This document shows, in pieces, positions 9,970 through 19,748 of a stretch of DNA of 64,000 nt. The notes beneath the pieces were generated by a model. That model did not search any database, was not told the origin of the DNA, and was given only the letters and a program-made list of their open reading frames with translations. How positions within the stretch are numbered: the first letter of the stretch is position 1; each line of letters starts with the position of its first letter. The translations under genes were made by a program, and so were the position numbers. Origin of the DNA: Photobacterium obscurum (GTDB taxonomy: Bacteria > Pseudomonadota > Gammaproteobacteria > Enterobacterales > Vibrionaceae); contig NZ_JAKRRW010000013.1 in the NCBI RefSeq assembly GCF_026191635.1, forward strand, positions 62,001-126,000. The letters run 5' to 3'.

Positions 9970-9998
9970 ATTATAACAAATTTCTTAATTGTTGACCA
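9970..9998 (-). promoter_or_regulatory. Internal promoter between dnaG and rpoD
   Basis: On the minus strand TATAAT (9970-9975) lies 17 bases after TGGTCA (9993-9998, 4 of 6), 60 bases before the rpoD start. This would let sigma-70 be made independently of rpsU and dnaG, as known for the enteric operon. Confidence 0.5.
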
Positions 9999-10002
9999 CT
10001 TA

Positions 10003-11760
10003 CTAGCCGGGACGGTTGAGTATCAATAACTGCAACTCCCGCTTTTCTTCGACTGATAAGCCGACGGTGTTCGATTTAGCCTGCAACTTTTCGATTTGTT
10101 GTTTGACGCACTGGTCTATGACTTTGTCCATTGCGTCTAAAAATACATCTAGAGTGTTATCCTCGTCTTTTGCGAGGGGTAGCTGCCATGCGGCCAGACG
10201 GGCCATCATATTTTCGCTTTTGCTACCACGCCAGTACTCTAATAGCTGGCCTGTAGTTATATTGGGGTTAGTTCGGCATTTATCAACTACTGATATTAAT
10301 AAATTTAGTCCTGCGACATCGATCCCTTCAAATGCAGCCATGTCGAACTCGAGGCTATTCACAAAATGGGGGTTCTGGATCAGCAGGGCAATCACCTCAC
10401 GCATTGGCGTGCGCTTGATCTCGGGCTGGCCGACTTTTTTTGTCTCGGTGCCTTGTTTAGAGATTAGCTGCTGAAGTTGTGCTTCGTCAGGCAGGCCTAA
10501 TTTTTTGCCAAGCATCTCACGTAAGTATAGCCGTAGTGTGCCGCCCGGGACCTTGTCAATGAGTGGCACTGCCAGGGTACTGAGCTTTGCCTTGCCTTCC
10601 CGGCTGCTGGTATCGACCTGCTGCAGCAGAGTGGTAAACATGAACTCAGACAGCGGCATCGCACTTTGAACTTGCTGTTCAAAGCCTTCCTGGCCGTACT
10701 GGCGGATGTAGGTATCCGGGTCTTCGCCATCGGGCAGGAACATGAACTTAAGCTGGCGACCATCGGTGAGGTAGGGCAGCGCCTGCTCCATGGCCCGCCA
10801 TGCCGCATCCCGACCCGCGCGGTCACCGTCATAACAGCAGACAACGGTACCGGTCTGGCGGAACATGGTTTGGATATGGTCACCGGTCGTGGATGTACCG
10901 AGCGAGGCGACTGCGTAGTCGACACCGAACTGGGCCAGAGCCACCACATCCATATAACCTTCTACCACCAATAGTTTTTCTGGTTCTCGGTGGGCTTGCA
11001 GGACCTCATAGAGGCCGTAAAGCTCCCGGCCTTTATGGAAAATCGGGGTTTCCGGTGAGTTGAGGTATTTGGGAGTACCGTCGCCCAAGACTCGGCCACC
11101 AAAACCGATCACTCGGCCCCGGCGATCATGAATCGGAAACATCACTCGGCCACGGAAGCGGTCATAGCGGCGACCGTTATCGTTTTCGATCAGCATGCCT
11201 GCTGTGACAAGTGATTTTTGCGATTCAGCATCTCGGCCAAAACGGGTACGAACCATATCCCATTGATCGGGCACAAAACCGATACCAAATTTCTGGACGA
11301 CTTCTCCCGACAGTCCTCGGCCTTTGAGGTAGTCGACTGCAATCTGGCTTTCCGAAGTACGCAGTTGGGATTTGTAGAACTGGGATATCTGCCCCATCAT
11401 CTCATACAGGCCTAACTTTTCCTTGCTGCGAGGTGCAGACGGGCCGCCGCCACTGCCTTGTTCCCGAGGGACTTCCAGGCCGAGTTGCGAGGACAGCTCT
11501 TCAATCGCCTCGACAAATTCAAGACGGTCGAACTCCATGACAAAGTCGAGGACATTTCCGTGGGCACCGCAGCCGAAGCAGTGATAGAACTGTTTTTCCT
11601 GGCTGACAGAAAAGGAAGGGGTTTTCTCGTTATGGAACGGACAGCAAGCACCAAAGTTCTTGCCCTGTTTTTTTAGCTTCACCCTGGCATCGACAATATC
11701 CACGATGTCATGTCGTGCGATGAGATCATCGATAAATGAACGAGGGATTTTTCCTGCCAT
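10003..11760 (-). CDS. dnaG: DNA primase
   Basis: Synthesises RNA primers for the replication fork. It has 585 residues. The N-terminal CHC2 zinc finger shows C40, H43, C61 and C64 (CPFH ... CFGC). The Toprim catalytic core has LVVEGYMDVVAL with its glutamate near 265 and the acidic CYDGDRAG motif near 308. The C-terminal part (about 440-585) is the more variable helicase-binding domain that contacts DnaB. It sits between yqeY and rpoD in the same direction, with a hairpin in the yqeY-dnaG gap that probably lowers its expression, as in E. coli. Confidence 0.97.
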   Translation of the reverse strand: MAGKIPRSFIDDLIARHDIVDIVDARVKLKKQGKNFGACCPFHNEKTPSFSVSQEKQFYHCFGCGAHGNVLDFVMEFDRLEFVEAIEELSSQLGLEVPREQGSGGGPSAPRSKEKLGLYEMMGQISQFYKSQLRTSESQIAVDYLKGRGLSGEVVQKFGIGFVPDQWDMVRTRFGRDAESQKSLVTAGMLIENDNGRRYDRFRGRVMFPIHDRRGRVIGFGGRVLGDGTPKYLNSPETPIFHKGRELYGLYEVLQAHREPEKLLVVEGYMDVVALAQFGVDYAVASLGTSTTGDHIQTMFRQTGTVVCCYDGDRAGRDAAWRAMEQALPYLTDGRQLKFMFLPDGEDPDTYIRQYGQEGFEQQVQSAMPLSEFMFTTLLQQVDTSSREGKAKLSTLAVPLIDKVPGGTLRLYLREMLGKKLGLPDEAQLQQLISKQGTETKKVGQPEIKRTPMREVIALLIQNPHFVNSLEFDMAAFEGIDVAGLNLLISVVDKCRTNPNITTGQLLEYWRGSKSENMMARLAAWQLPLAKDEDNTLDVFLDAMDKVIDQCVKQQIEKLQAKSNTVGLSVEEKRELQLLILNRPG

Positions 11761-11809
11761 AGAGTGAGCTTTACCTGAGAAAACGGGAGTATGAGTTTAA
11801 GAATTATGG

Positions 11810-11860
11810 AGATAAAATACAAACAAGCCGCGCATTCCTAGATGGATAGCACGGCTTGTT
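11810..11860 (-). terminator. Hairpin in the yqeY-dnaG gap, possible partial terminator
   Basis: AACAAGCCG (11822-11830) pairs with CGGCTTGTT (11852-11860), with a loop of about 20 bases and a weak T-rich tail (TTTGTATTTT) on the minus strand. Its position corresponds to the attenuating terminator before dnaG in enteric operons. Confidence 0.45.
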
Positions 11861-11877
11861 GCAGAATTGGGTTAGTA

Positions 11878-12321
11878 TTAGCTAAGTTTAGCTTTCACTA
11901 ATTGGCTAACTTTACCCATATCGGCACGACCCTGAACTTGCGGTTTCAGTACGCCCATCAGCTTGCCCATGTCTTGCATGCTGGCAGCACCGGTAGCAGC
12001 AATTGCTTCATCCAGCAGAGCAGCAACTTCGTCGTCGCTCAGTGGTTGAGGCATGAACTCTTCCAGTACTGAGATTTCAGCAAGTTCAACATCAGCAAGG
12101 TCCTGACGATTTGCAGCTTCATATTGAGCTACAGAATCACGACGCTGTTTCACCATTTTGGTCAGAACTGCCAGCACGTCGTCTTCGGAAAGAGTGATCT
12201 TCTCGTCAACTTCACGCTGTTTGATGGCAGCCATAACTAAACGGATAGCACCTAGGCGAGGCTTGTTTTTAGCCTTCATCGCCGCTTTTTGTTCGTCCTT
12301 AAGACGGTCAATCAGAGTCAT
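11878..12321 (-). CDS. yqeY: GatB/YqeY domain protein
   Basis: 147 residues, starting MTLIDRLKDEQKAAMKAKNK. The family resembles the C-terminal tRNA-binding tail domain of GatB of the amidotransferase, but the free-standing protein's role is not established. Diagnostic segments are RLGAIRLVMAAIKQREVD and the C-terminal MGKLMGVLKPQVQGRADM. AAGGA lies just upstream of ATG 12321. It is inserted between rpsU and dnaG, an arrangement common in many Gammaproteobacteria but absent from E. coli, so it is cotranscribed with replication and translation genes. Confidence 0.93.
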   Translation of the reverse strand: MTLIDRLKDEQKAAMKAKNKPRLGAIRLVMAAIKQREVDEKITLSEDDVLAVLTKMVKQRRDSVAQYEAANRQDLADVELAEISVLEEFMPQPLSDDEVAALLDEAIAATGAASMQDMGKLMGVLKPQVQGRADMGKVSQLVKAKLS

Positions 12322-12348
12322 AGCACGTTCCTTCTGTTAATCGTCAGA

Positions 12349-12564
12349 TTAGTACAGACGAACGCGACGCGCGTTTTCGCGAGCCAATTTCTTCAGGTGA
12401 CGCTTAACAGCCGCTGCTTTCGCACGCTTACGTACAGTAGTTGGCTTTTCGAAGTGTTCACGACGACGTACTTCAGAAAGGATACCTGCTTTTTCGCAAG
12501 AGCGCTTGAAACGACGTAGTGCTACGTCAAACGGTTCGTTTTCACGTACTTTGATTACTGGCAT
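12349..12564 (-). CDS. rpsU: 30S ribosomal protein S21
   Basis: 71 residues, the normal length: [20 protein letters not shown] at the N-terminus and an Arg/Lys-rich helical tail. S21 binds near the anti-Shine-Dalgarno of 16S rRNA and helps initiation. GAGGTGA lies upstream of the start. It is the first gene of the macromolecular synthesis operon; the promoter and a leader hairpin lie within 120 bases upstream, divergent from tsaD. Confidence 0.98.
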   Translation of the reverse strand: MPVIKVRENEPFDVALRRFKRSCEKAGILSEVRRREHFEKPTTVRKRAKAAAVKRHLKKLARENARRVRLY

Positions 12565-12596
12565 GTAATACTCACCTCAGAGTGATTCGGTTTAAC

Positions 12597-12619
12597 GCTG
12601 ACAGTCGAAGAGTGTCAGC
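12597..12619 (-). promoter_or_regulatory. Hairpin in the rpsU 5' leader
   Basis: GCTGACA-9 bases-TGTCAGC, between the predicted start of transcription and the rpsU Shine-Dalgarno. It could affect mRNA stability or S21 autoregulation, but no mechanism is visible. Confidence 0.35.
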
Positions 12620-12638
12620 TGATTAAAAATGGTGCGAA

Positions 12639-12668
12639 ATTCTAATCTGATCTGGGGGCATTTGTAAA
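12639..12668 (-). promoter_or_regulatory. Promoter of the rpsU operon
   Basis: -35 TTTACA (12663-12668), 18-base spacer, -10 TAGAAT (12639-12644), on the minus strand 75 bases before rpsU. Confidence 0.55.
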
Positions 12669-12748
12669 GCATTCTGCAACCCTGAACTGGTTAATTTCTG
12701 TTAAGGGCGGTAACATTGCCCTCAATTACGATAAGTATAGAGGTTGTT

Positions 12749-13768
12749 ATGCGTATACTGGGCATCGAAACCTCCTGTGACGAAACAGGTGTGGCAATTT
12801 TCGATGATGAAAAAGGCCTATTGGCACATGAACTTTACAGTCAGGTAAAACTGCACGCGGACTACGGCGGTGTGGTGCCTGAACTGGCTTCGCGTGACCA
12901 TGTTAAGAAGACCATTCCGCTGATCAAGGAAGCACTGGCCGACGCCGGGCTAACCCCCGCAGATCTGGATGGTGTTGCTTACACGGCTGGTCCGGGTCTG
13001 GTCGGCGCCCTATTGGTTGGGGCGACAATTGGACGTAGCTTGGCGTACGCATGGGATTTACCGGCGGTAGCTGTTCACCATATGGAAGGACACCTGCTGG
13101 CACCGATGCTGGAAGAGAATTCGCCAGAATTTCCGTTTGTGGCGCTGCTGGTTTCCGGTGGCCATACCATGATGGTCGAAGTGAAGGGGATTGGCGAATA
13201 CCAAATTCTCGGGGAGTCGATTGATGATGCGGCAGGTGAGGCGTTTGATAAAACGGCTAAGCTGATGGGGCTGGATTACCCGGGGGGGCCGTTGCTGTCG
13301 AAGCTGGCAGAAAACGGTACGCCGGGGCGTTTCAAGTTCCCGCGCCCGATGACCGATCGTCCGGGACTGGATTTTAGCTTCTCTGGCCTGAAAACATTCG
13401 CTGCCAATACGATCCGAGCCAACGACGATGACGAGCAAACCCGTGCTGATATTGCTTTTGCATTCCAGGAAGCAGTGGTTGATACCCTGGCCATTAAATG
13501 CAAGCGTGCCCTGAAGCAGACTGGTTTTAAGCGTCTGGTGATTGCCGGCGGTGTGAGTGCGAACAAGTACCTGCGCCAAGAGCTGGAAAAACTGATGACC
13601 GGAATGAAAGGGGAAGTCTTCTACCCGCGTACCGAGTTCTGTACCGATAACGGTGCAATGATTGCGTATGCGGGCATGCAGCGCCTGAAGAACCAGGAAA
13701 CAATGGATCTTGCGGTAAAAGCCCACCCTCGTTGGCCAATTGATCAGCTAAAGCCGATCAGCGAATAA
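12749..13768 (+). CDS. tsaD: tRNA threonylcarbamoyladenosine transferase
   Basis: Transfers the threonylcarbamoyl group to A37 of ANN-decoding tRNAs, working with TsaB, TsaC and TsaE. It has 339 residues when started at [19 protein letters not shown]. The metal-binding HMEGH (residues 111-115) and [10 protein letters not shown] are intact, as is the C-terminal [13 protein letters not shown]. The in-frame upstream start at 12716 is rejected because ATG 12749 follows GAGG and matches the family. It is divergent from rpsU, the conserved arrangement. Confidence 0.97.
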   Translation: MRILGIETSCDETGVAIFDDEKGLLAHELYSQVKLHADYGGVVPELASRDHVKKTIPLIKEALADAGLTPADLDGVAYTAGPGLVGALLVGATIGRSLAYAWDLPAVAVHHMEGHLLAPMLEENSPEFPFVALLVSGGHTMMVEVKGIGEYQILGESIDDAAGEAFDKTAKLMGLDYPGGPLLSKLAENGTPGRFKFPRPMTDRPGLDFSFSGLKTFAANTIRANDDDEQTRADIAFAFQEAVVDTLAIKCKRALKQTGFKRLVIAGGVSANKYLRQELEKLMTGMKGEVFYPRTEFCTDNGAMIAYAGMQRLKNQETMDLAVKAHPRWPIDQLKPISE

Positions 13769-13841
13769 TCGTCAATCCACATAGCAGCACTGGCTTCACT
13801 AACCGCTGGTGCTGATACAGAAGCCGCAACAGCCAGCTTGT

Positions 13842-14450
13842 CTATAGTTTGGTTTTGCGGCTAAATTTTTGCCAAATTTTACTTTCTTTCCCTTCCAGCA
13901 GACGACGGACATTGTCGTGATGGCGAAACACAATCAGGCAGGAAAGCATCGAAACGGGCATGGTGTATTCGGGCTTGATTAGCCAGGTAAACATGGGCGC
14001 AGCCAGTGCGGTGATCAACGAGCCGAGTGACGAATAGCCGAAGATCAAGACTGTCAGCAGCCAGGTGCCGATCAGCATCCCGCTAAGATCCCAGCCAATT
14101 GGTGCCAGTGCTCCTAGTGCGGTTGCAACGCCTTTTCCCCCGCGGAAATGAAAAAAGATAGGGTAGATATGGCCGAGACACGCAGCAATACCGATGATGC
14201 CAAGCAGAAATGGGTTAACCCCGATAAAATAGCTAAACCAGACTGGTACCATGCCTTTGAGAATATCGCAGACGAGGACCATTGCGGCTGCACCGCGCCC
14301 ACCCAGGCGCAGGACATTGGTGGCCCCCGGGTTGCCCGAGCCGCTATCCCGTGGATCGGGTAGGCCATAAAGGCGGCAGATCAGTACGGCACTTGATACT
14401 GAGCCAAGCAGATAGGCGGCAATAATGATCAGAAGAACAAATGGTGTCAT
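13842..14450 (-). CDS. plsY: Acyl-phosphate:glycerol-3-phosphate acyltransferase
   Basis: Makes lysophosphatidic acid from acyl-phosphate and glycerol 3-phosphate in the inner membrane. 202 residues with about five hydrophobic segments. The three PlsY cytosolic motifs are visible: [13 protein letters not shown] near 36-48, the conserved [14 protein letters not shown] near 101-114, and the C-terminal segment [16 protein letters not shown]. It is divergent from folB and convergent with tsaD. Together with plsC at 41 kb it gives both acyltransferase steps of phosphatidate synthesis. Confidence 0.96.
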   Translation of the reverse strand: MTPFVLLIIIAAYLLGSVSSAVLICRLYGLPDPRDSGSGNPGATNVLRLGGRGAAAMVLVCDILKGMVPVWFSYFIGVNPFLLGIIGIAACLGHIYPIFFHFRGGKGVATALGALAPIGWDLSGMLIGTWLLTVLIFGYSSLGSLITALAAPMFTWLIKPEYTMPVSMLSCLIVFRHHDNVRRLLEGKESKIWQKFSRKTKL

Positions 14451-14687
14451 GCAAAGTTCCGACTGCTAGTGACAAGTAGTGTCATCTTTTCCGAGGTTAA
14501 GATAGCTGATTTTTGATGCTCGACTTTCACCCTGCTTAGGCACTCCTGTGGTATAGTGCTGGTTTCTTGCTCATAGGCAACCTGATGAGCGAGGAATGAA
14601 TGTCATCATTTTTGACGATTACGACCTGATAATACGCGTTTTTGCTCAAATTAGGTATCCGACCTCTAACAAAATTAGCGATTGAAC

Positions 14688-15041
14688 ATGGATTCAGTAT
14701 TTATCGAACATCTTGAGGTTATCGCCACTATTGGGGCGTATGACTGGGAACAAGAAATCAAACAGAAGCTCGTGCTTGATTTGGAGATGGCACACGACAA
14801 TCGTCCGGCGGCAAACAGTGACGATGTTGCTTACGCATTGGATTATGCCGCTGTAAGTAGCGCTGTGACGCTGCATATCGAAAATGGCCGCTTCCAGTTG
14901 GTTGAGCGAGTGGCCGAAGAAGTGGCAAGCTTGATCATGGAGCAGTTCTCTGTGCCTTGGCTAAAAGTCCGTGTTACCAAGCCGGGGGCGGTTGTGAATG
15001 CCCGCGGTGTTGGGGTTCAGATTGAACGAGGCAGCAAGTGA
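14688..15041 (+). CDS. folB: Dihydroneopterin aldolase
   Basis: Cleaves or epimerises 7,8-dihydroneopterin in folate synthesis. 117 residues starting MDSVFIEHLEVIATIGAYDW, aligned throughout with E. coli FolB; the catalytic lysine is in LKVRVTKPGAV. A TTG two codons earlier is in frame, but ATG 14688 matches the family start. No strong Shine-Dalgarno is visible. The stop overlaps the GTG start of folK, so the two folate enzymes are translationally coupled. Confidence 0.95.
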   Translation: MDSVFIEHLEVIATIGAYDWEQEIKQKLVLDLEMAHDNRPAANSDDVAYALDYAAVSSAVTLHIENGRFQLVERVAEEVASLIMEQFSVPWLKVRVTKPGAVVNARGVGVQIERGSK

Positions 15042-15523
15042 CCACCGTTTATATCAGCCTGGGTTCCAATATCGAGCGTGAATACCATATTCAGGCAGCG
15101 GTTACTGAGCTGAAAAAACTGGGTACTGACTTTCAGGTATCCAACATATTTGAAGCGGAGCCTGTCGGGTTTTGCGGACCAAACTTTTACAACTGTGTCG
15201 TTGCCATAAAAACGTCTCTTTCATTAGATGTTTTGCAACAGACTCTCAAGCAGCTAGAGCTGCAATATGGGCGGGCACCCGATGCACAGAAGAATCAGAG
15301 CCGAACGCTCGATCTCGATATCCTGCTGTTTGGTGATGTGGTACAAGAGGCGCCTCTGACCTTACCTCGCTCGGATTTGTACAAGTTTGCTTTTGTCTTG
15401 CTGCCGATGATGGAGTTGTGTCCTGAGCGGGTTATCCCGGGGGACGGACGAACTATTGCTCAGTTGTGGCACTCTTTTGAACACTCGCAGGTATTGTGGC
15501 CTGTAGAACGTATTGCATGTTAA
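15038..15523 (+). CDS. folK: 6-hydroxymethyl-7,8-dihydropterin pyrophosphokinase
   Basis: Transfers pyrophosphate from ATP to 6-hydroxymethyl-dihydropterin, the step after FolB. 161 residues; the start is GTG 15038, overlapping the folB TGA. The HPPK signature is present: YISLGSNI at the N-terminus, FYNCVVAIKT, then RTLDLDILLFGD with its metal-binding aspartates near residue 90. The canonical catalytic sequence is somewhat diverged (GVWGPRTLD-like segments read APDAQKNQSRTLD), so this may be a second, rather than the only, HPPK of the organism. Confidence 0.9.
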   Translation: MTTVYISLGSNIEREYHIQAAVTELKKLGTDFQVSNIFEAEPVGFCGPNFYNCVVAIKTSLSLDVLQQTLKQLELQYGRAPDAQKNQSRTLDLDILLFGDVVQEAPLTLPRSDLYKFAFVLLPMMELCPERVIPGDGRTIAQLWHSFEHSQVLWPVERIAC

Positions 15524-15533
15524 AGGATAAATG

Positions 15534-16337
15534 ATGAGTCATTTTGAAGCCTTTGTGTTGGCACTTATTCAGGGGCTAACCGAGTTTTTACCTATTTCGA
15601 GCTCGGCTCACCTGATCTTGCCTTCGGAGGTATTTGGTTGGGCAGATCAAGGCCTGGCGTTTGACGTCGCGGTGCATGTCGGCACGCTGGCGGCGGTTAT
15701 TCTCTATTTTCGTAAAGAAGTGGTTGCTCTGCTGTCTGCCTGGATTGGCTCTATTTTTAAGGGGCAGCGCTGTGCAGAATCGAAACTGGCATGGATGATT
15801 GTTTTGGCGACGATCCCGGCCTGTATTTTCGGCCTGTTCATGAAAGATATTATTGAACTGTACCTGCGTTCGGCATGGGTGATTGCAGCCACCACAATCT
15901 TTTTTGGTCTGTTGCTATGGTGGGTCGATGCCCGGGCGACGCAGCAAGACAATGAGTATCAGGCCGACTGGAAGCGCTCGCTGTTTATCGGTCTGGCGCA
16001 GGCTGCGGCAATGATCCCGGGAACCTCTCGCTCAGGAGCCACAATGACGGCGGCCCTTCACCTCGGCTTTACCCGCGATGCCGCCGCCCGTTTCTCGTTC
16101 CTGATGTCAATTCCGATCATCCTGCTGGCAGGTGGTTATCTGGGCACCAAGCTGGTGACCAGTGGCCAGGCGATTGAATTCGGTGCGCTGGGCATTGGCC
16201 TTGCCGTGTCGTTTGTCAGTGCCTACGCGTGTATCCACGTATTCCTAAAGCTGGTTACTCGCCTCGGTATGCTGCCATTTGTTATTTACCGCCTGCTATT
16301 GGGCGCAGGCCTGATTGCATTCTTGCTAAGCCAGTAA
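15534..16337 (+). CDS. uppP: Undecaprenyl-diphosphatase (BacA/UppP)
   Basis: Integral membrane phosphatase that recycles undecaprenyl pyrophosphate for cell-wall synthesis and gives bacitracin tolerance. 267 residues, about eight membrane segments. The two family motifs are clear: [13 protein letters not shown] near residue 17 and [12 protein letters not shown] near 160. AAGGA at 15523-15527 favours ATG 15534 over ATG 15531. It directly follows folK, an order close to the enteric folB-bacA-cca region, and ends with a bidirectional terminator shared with cca. Confidence 0.96.
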   Translation: MSHFEAFVLALIQGLTEFLPISSSAHLILPSEVFGWADQGLAFDVAVHVGTLAAVILYFRKEVVALLSAWIGSIFKGQRCAESKLAWMIVLATIPACIFGLFMKDIIELYLRSAWVIAATTIFFGLLLWWVDARATQQDNEYQADWKRSLFIGLAQAAAMIPGTSRSGATMTAALHLGFTRDAAARFSFLMSIPIILLAGGYLGTKLVTSGQAIEFGALGIGLAVSFVSAYACIHVFLKLVTRLGMLPFVIYRLLLGAGLIAFLLSQ

Positions 16338-16360
16338 ATATCAACGGTAGCCTTGTTGCA

Positions 16361-16392
16361 AAAAGAAGCCCGACATCATGTCGGGCTTTTTG
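16361..16392. terminator. Bidirectional terminator between uppP and cca
   Basis: AGCCCGACA-TCA-TGTCGGGCT (16367-16387) with T tracts on both sides, between two convergent genes. Confidence 0.88.
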
Positions 16393-16428
16393 ATTGTCGC
16401 TTGCTGAGCGTAGCTTCTTGATAGGTGC

Positions 16429-17655
16429 TTAGCGTTGTGCCTCGAGGCTCGTTTTGACCGCGTCGGCACGGCGCAAGGCCAGCTGTTCCTTGATGGCCTT
16501 GCCGGTAAAACCGGCCTCCACGATTGGCTTGACGGCGACGCCCTGGGCTGCCGAAAAAGCTGCCTGCAGGATATCACCTTGAGGGTAGGTCTCCTGCTCA
16601 CAACCTGTTCGGCCACGGACATCGGCCCGGCAGCAGAGTGCAAGCTGTTCGATGCGCTCGGGCTTACGCCAGGCATCGATCTGGTCGAAGATCTTGATAA
16701 AGGTACTCGGGCGCAGCTCCATGGCATGATGGATCTTGGTATGCTGGGCACAGACAACCAAGGCGATATCGCGGTAGTCATTGGGTACCCGTAATCGTTG
16801 GCAAAGCGCCTTTATTGCGGCGAGTCCGGTCTGGCAGTGTTCTTTGTGGCTTGGCCATTCCTCTTTTGGAGTCAAGGCCTTACCTAGGTCATGAACCTGG
16901 GCGGCAAAACGGGTCGTCGTATCACTAGTGAGCTTGGCGGCTTGCTCGGCTACCAGGACTGTGTGAAGCCCGGTGTCGATTTCCGGGTGCCATTGCTCGG
17001 GTTGCGGCACACCAAAGAGCGCGTCGATTTCAGGCATGATAATGCCGAGCGCACCACACTGACGCAGCACCTTGATAAACACCTCGGGATTTTTCGATGA
17101 CAGAGATTTCTCCCACTCTTTCCACACTCGTTCCGGTGTTAGCGCATGCAGTTCACCGGCGACAACCATATCTTGCATCAGGGCCAGTGTTTCCGGTGCC
17201 ACAGTAAAGCCCAGGTGGGCGAAGCGGGCGGCAAAGCGAGCCACCCGAAGTACCCGCAGCGGATCTTCGACAAAAGCCGGAGAGACATGGCGCAACTGTT
17301 TGTTGGCCAAGTCCTGCTGACCGTTGTAGGGGTCAAATAGCGAACCATCATCAGCCTGGGCGATGGCGTTGATGGTCAGATCCCGGCGCATCAGATCTTG
17401 CTCAAGAGTCACATCCGGGGCGGAGTGGCAGATGAAACCGGTATACCCCTTGCCAGATTTTCGCTCGGTTCTGGCCAGGGCGAACTCCTGCTTGGTCTTT
17501 GGGTGGAGGAAAACCGGAAAATCACTGCCGACCTGGCTGTAGCCCAGGTCGAGCATTTGCTGCGGTGTGGCGCCAACCACGACCCAGTCTTTGTCTTTTA
17601 CCGTCAATCCCAGCAGCGCGTCACGAACGGCGCCCCCCACAAGATAGGTCTGCAA
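16429..17655 (-). CDS. cca: Multifunctional CCA-adding enzyme (tRNA nucleotidyltransferase)
   Basis: Adds or repairs the 3' CCA of tRNAs. 408 residues, close to E. coli Cca (412). The class II nucleotidyltransferase head shows GGAVRD (7-12) and the metal-binding KDKDW near 20-24, followed by [10 protein letters not shown] and [16 protein letters not shown]. The C-terminal HD domain ([10 protein letters not shown] near 255) gives the phosphatase/phosphodiesterase activities found in the enteric protein. It is a single gene on the minus strand, convergent with uppP. Confidence 0.97.
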   Translation of the reverse strand: MQTYLVGGAVRDALLGLTVKDKDWVVVGATPQQMLDLGYSQVGSDFPVFLHPKTKQEFALARTERKSGKGYTGFICHSAPDVTLEQDLMRRDLTINAIAQADDGSLFDPYNGQQDLANKQLRHVSPAFVEDPLRVLRVARFAARFAHLGFTVAPETLALMQDMVVAGELHALTPERVWKEWEKSLSSKNPEVFIKVLRQCGALGIIMPEIDALFGVPQPEQWHPEIDTGLHTVLVAEQAAKLTSDTTTRFAAQVHDLGKALTPKEEWPSHKEHCQTGLAAIKALCQRLRVPNDYRDIALVVCAQHTKIHHAMELRPSTFIKIFDQIDAWRKPERIEQLALCCRADVRGRTGCEQETYPQGDILQAAFSAAQGVAVKPIVEAGFTGKAIKEQLALRRADAVKTSLEAQR

Positions 17656-18086
17656 GTTTCACTCCTTTTGTTTAATACCAAACTGAACAATTATCTGATC
17701 CAATCAGAGCGATGCCAGGTGTTTGATAGCAACCCAAATTGATGAAGATATAGTGGCTCTACATCAAAGCAATTTGGGGCAGATAGCGAGCAACTGGCAC
17801 GCTCCCGAAGGGCGAGTTGCAAAGGCTCAGCTACTGTGTTGCTTGATTTTGATGGATATGAATACATCTACAATCAAGCGCCTTGTACCTGAACATTTTC
17901 AATCTCGCTGATAGGCCAGATTATTATTCAGCTTGGTATGACATCAGCAAATTTGGGATATCGCACTGATATCCTTTGCATCATAGATCGCTTCAATACG
18001 GTATCAGGGTATACAATCTTGAGTGGCAAAGGTAATTTATTCATTAATAATTAGTATCACTCTAAACAGGTACAAGAGTATTAGGC
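17656..18086. other. Intergenic region between cca and exeA
   Basis: 430 bases between divergent genes, mostly filled by the inverted-repeat-bounded element described at 17733-17957. A 62-codon plus-strand frame (17723-17911) lies inside that element and is not accepted as a gene. The exeA promoter presumably lies in the AT-rich stretch 18030-18080. Confidence 0.4.
17733..17957. repeat. Putative 225-bp MITE-like element
   Basis: The ends are inverted CCCAAATT (17733-17740) and AATTTGGG (17950-17957), with weak extension (GATGA... against ...TCAGC). Inside are a second inverted copy CAATTTGGG about 40 bases in and a structured segment GCAACT...AGTTGC around 17788-17820. A partial reading frame crosses it. 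This looks like a small non-autonomous repeat or a decayed mobile-element end. Only one copy is in the window, so repetition is inferred. Confidence 0.35.
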
Positions 18087-19748
18087 ATGTACAAGGATTT
18101 CTTCGGGATCACTGAATCCCCATTTTCAATTGTGCCCAGCGCTCGTTTCCTCTATCTCAGCGAGCGCCACAGGGAAGCGTTAACCCATATGTTGGCAAGC
18201 TTGTCGGGAGGCGGTGGCTTCGGGCTGCTGACGGGGGAAGTGGGAACCGGGAAAACCACTGTACTGCGGGCTCTGGTATCTCGGTTGCCGCAGGAAACCC
18301 AGGTGGCCATTATTTTAAACCCGGCATTGTCGGCTCATGACTTGCTGGCCACGATTTGCGATGAGTTTGGCCTTGATTATCCGGAAGACGCCAGTTTCAA
18401 GGTGCTGACCGATAGGATTTACCAGCACCTGCTAACCAACCACAGCGACGGTAAACAAACTCTATTGCTGGTTGATGAAGCACAGCACCTGATGCCGGAT
18501 GTGCTGGAACAGCTTAGACTGCTGACCAACCTCGAAACAGAGAGCCGCAAGTTACTGAAAGTGGTTTTGGTTGGCCAGCCGGAACTGCAGCAGCTGTTGC
18601 AGCAGGATCGTTTGCGCCAGCTGGCTCAGCGGATCACCTCTCGCTATCACCTGCTGCCGCTGACGCCCGAAGAGGTTAATGAGTACATCAACTATCGGCT
18701 AAGGGCGGTTAACTGCCTGTACAACGTGTTTGAGCCGGCGCTAACACGCCAGATAGCCAAGGCAACCAGCGGGATCCCGCGCTTGATCAACCTAGTGTGT
18801 GATAAAGCGATGCTGCTGGCTTGCCAGCAAGCGACCCACCAGGTGACCAAGGCAATTGTCAGCCAAGCCTGCGATGACGTCCTCAACTGGCAGCTTCCCG
18901 CCCAGGGAAGACAAACCGCGGCTGCGAGCAACAGCGGTAGTCTAGGACTCCGGTGGGGCGGCGCGCTGGTGCTCGGCGGGCTACTTTCTGCAGGAGTCTG
19001 GTATGGAACAATGATGTCGCCGCTACCGTCGATGACGGAAGCATCAACAACTGCGCCTTCGCAACCGGCTAAAGAGCTCGTACCTGCCACCGCTGCTGTC
19101 ACAGCGACTTCCACCACCGAGCCAAAGGACTCGGAGCTGGCGACAAAGTGGCAGCTATTGACTGAACACAGCCGCTCAGAGCGACAGGCAATGCAGACGC
19201 TGTACCGACTGTGGGGCTATGAAGCCCGCTTGAACCAGGCCAATTGCGAGACCAGCCAGCGTATCAATCTCAGCTGCCATCAAGGCAAAATGGATCTTGA
19301 GCAGCTTCGTATCATTAACCGCCCGATAATAATGTCGCTGCAGGAAACTGGGAAGCCTGCGTTTTATGCTGTGGTCTATGCACTCCATAATGATAGCGCC
19401 GAGTTGCTACTGGGCGGAGAGCGGGTAGCGGTGAGCTATGACTGGCTCGAGCAGCGTTGGCAGCGGCAATACACTTTGCTATGGCGCCCCCCTTTAGGGG
19501 ACAAAACGACGATTCGCTATGGCCAGCAGGGGCCGAGGGTCCAGTGGTTGAATCAGCAGCTGAGCTTGCTGCTGGGAGAGAAGCTGACTCAGGATGATTT
19601 CTTTGATCAGGGGTTGTTAGATAAACTGCGTCGCTTTCAGCGCTCACAGGATCTGACCGCGGACGGTATTGCCGGCCCGAGAACCCTGATGGTTATTGAT
19701 TCGGCCTTGAACCTGCCAGGTCCGACATTGCAACCGGAGAGAAGTTAA
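18087..19748 (+). CDS. exeA: Type II secretion assembly ATPase ExeA/GspA
   Basis: 553 residues. The N-terminal AAA ATPase starts MYKDFFGITESPFSI. Walker A GEVGTGKTT is at 50-58 and Walker B LLLVDEA at 126-132. One transmembrane helix lies near 290-310, then a periplasmic part with a C-terminal peptidoglycan-binding fold (about 475-540, ending near RSQDLTADGIAGPRTL). In Aeromonas and Vibrio, ExeA with ExeB remodels or binds peptidoglycan so that the secretin ExeD/GspD can assemble. The stop overlaps the exeB start (TAATG). The main gsp operon is not in the window. A MSHA-type ATPase (MshM) is the main alternative, but the exeB partner makes ExeA much more likely. Confidence 0.92.
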   Translation: MYKDFFGITESPFSIVPSARFLYLSERHREALTHMLASLSGGGGFGLLTGEVGTGKTTVLRALVSRLPQETQVAIILNPALSAHDLLATICDEFGLDYPEDASFKVLTDRIYQHLLTNHSDGKQTLLLVDEAQHLMPDVLEQLRLLTNLETESRKLLKVVLVGQPELQQLLQQDRLRQLAQRITSRYHLLPLTPEEVNEYINYRLRAVNCLYNVFEPALTRQIAKATSGIPRLINLVCDKAMLLACQQATHQVTKAIVSQACDDVLNWQLPAQGRQTAAASNSGSLGLRWGGALVLGGLLSAGVWYGTMMSPLPSMTEASTTAPSQPAKELVPATAAVTATSTTEPKDSELATKWQLLTEHSRSERQAMQTLYRLWGYEARLNQANCETSQRINLSCHQGKMDLEQLRIINRPIIMSLQETGKPAFYAVVYALHNDSAELLLGGERVAVSYDWLEQRWQRQYTLLWRPPLGDKTTIRYGQQGPRVQWLNQQLSLLLGEKLTQDDFFDQGLLDKLRRFQRSQDLTADGIAGPRTLMVIDSALNLPGPTLQPERS

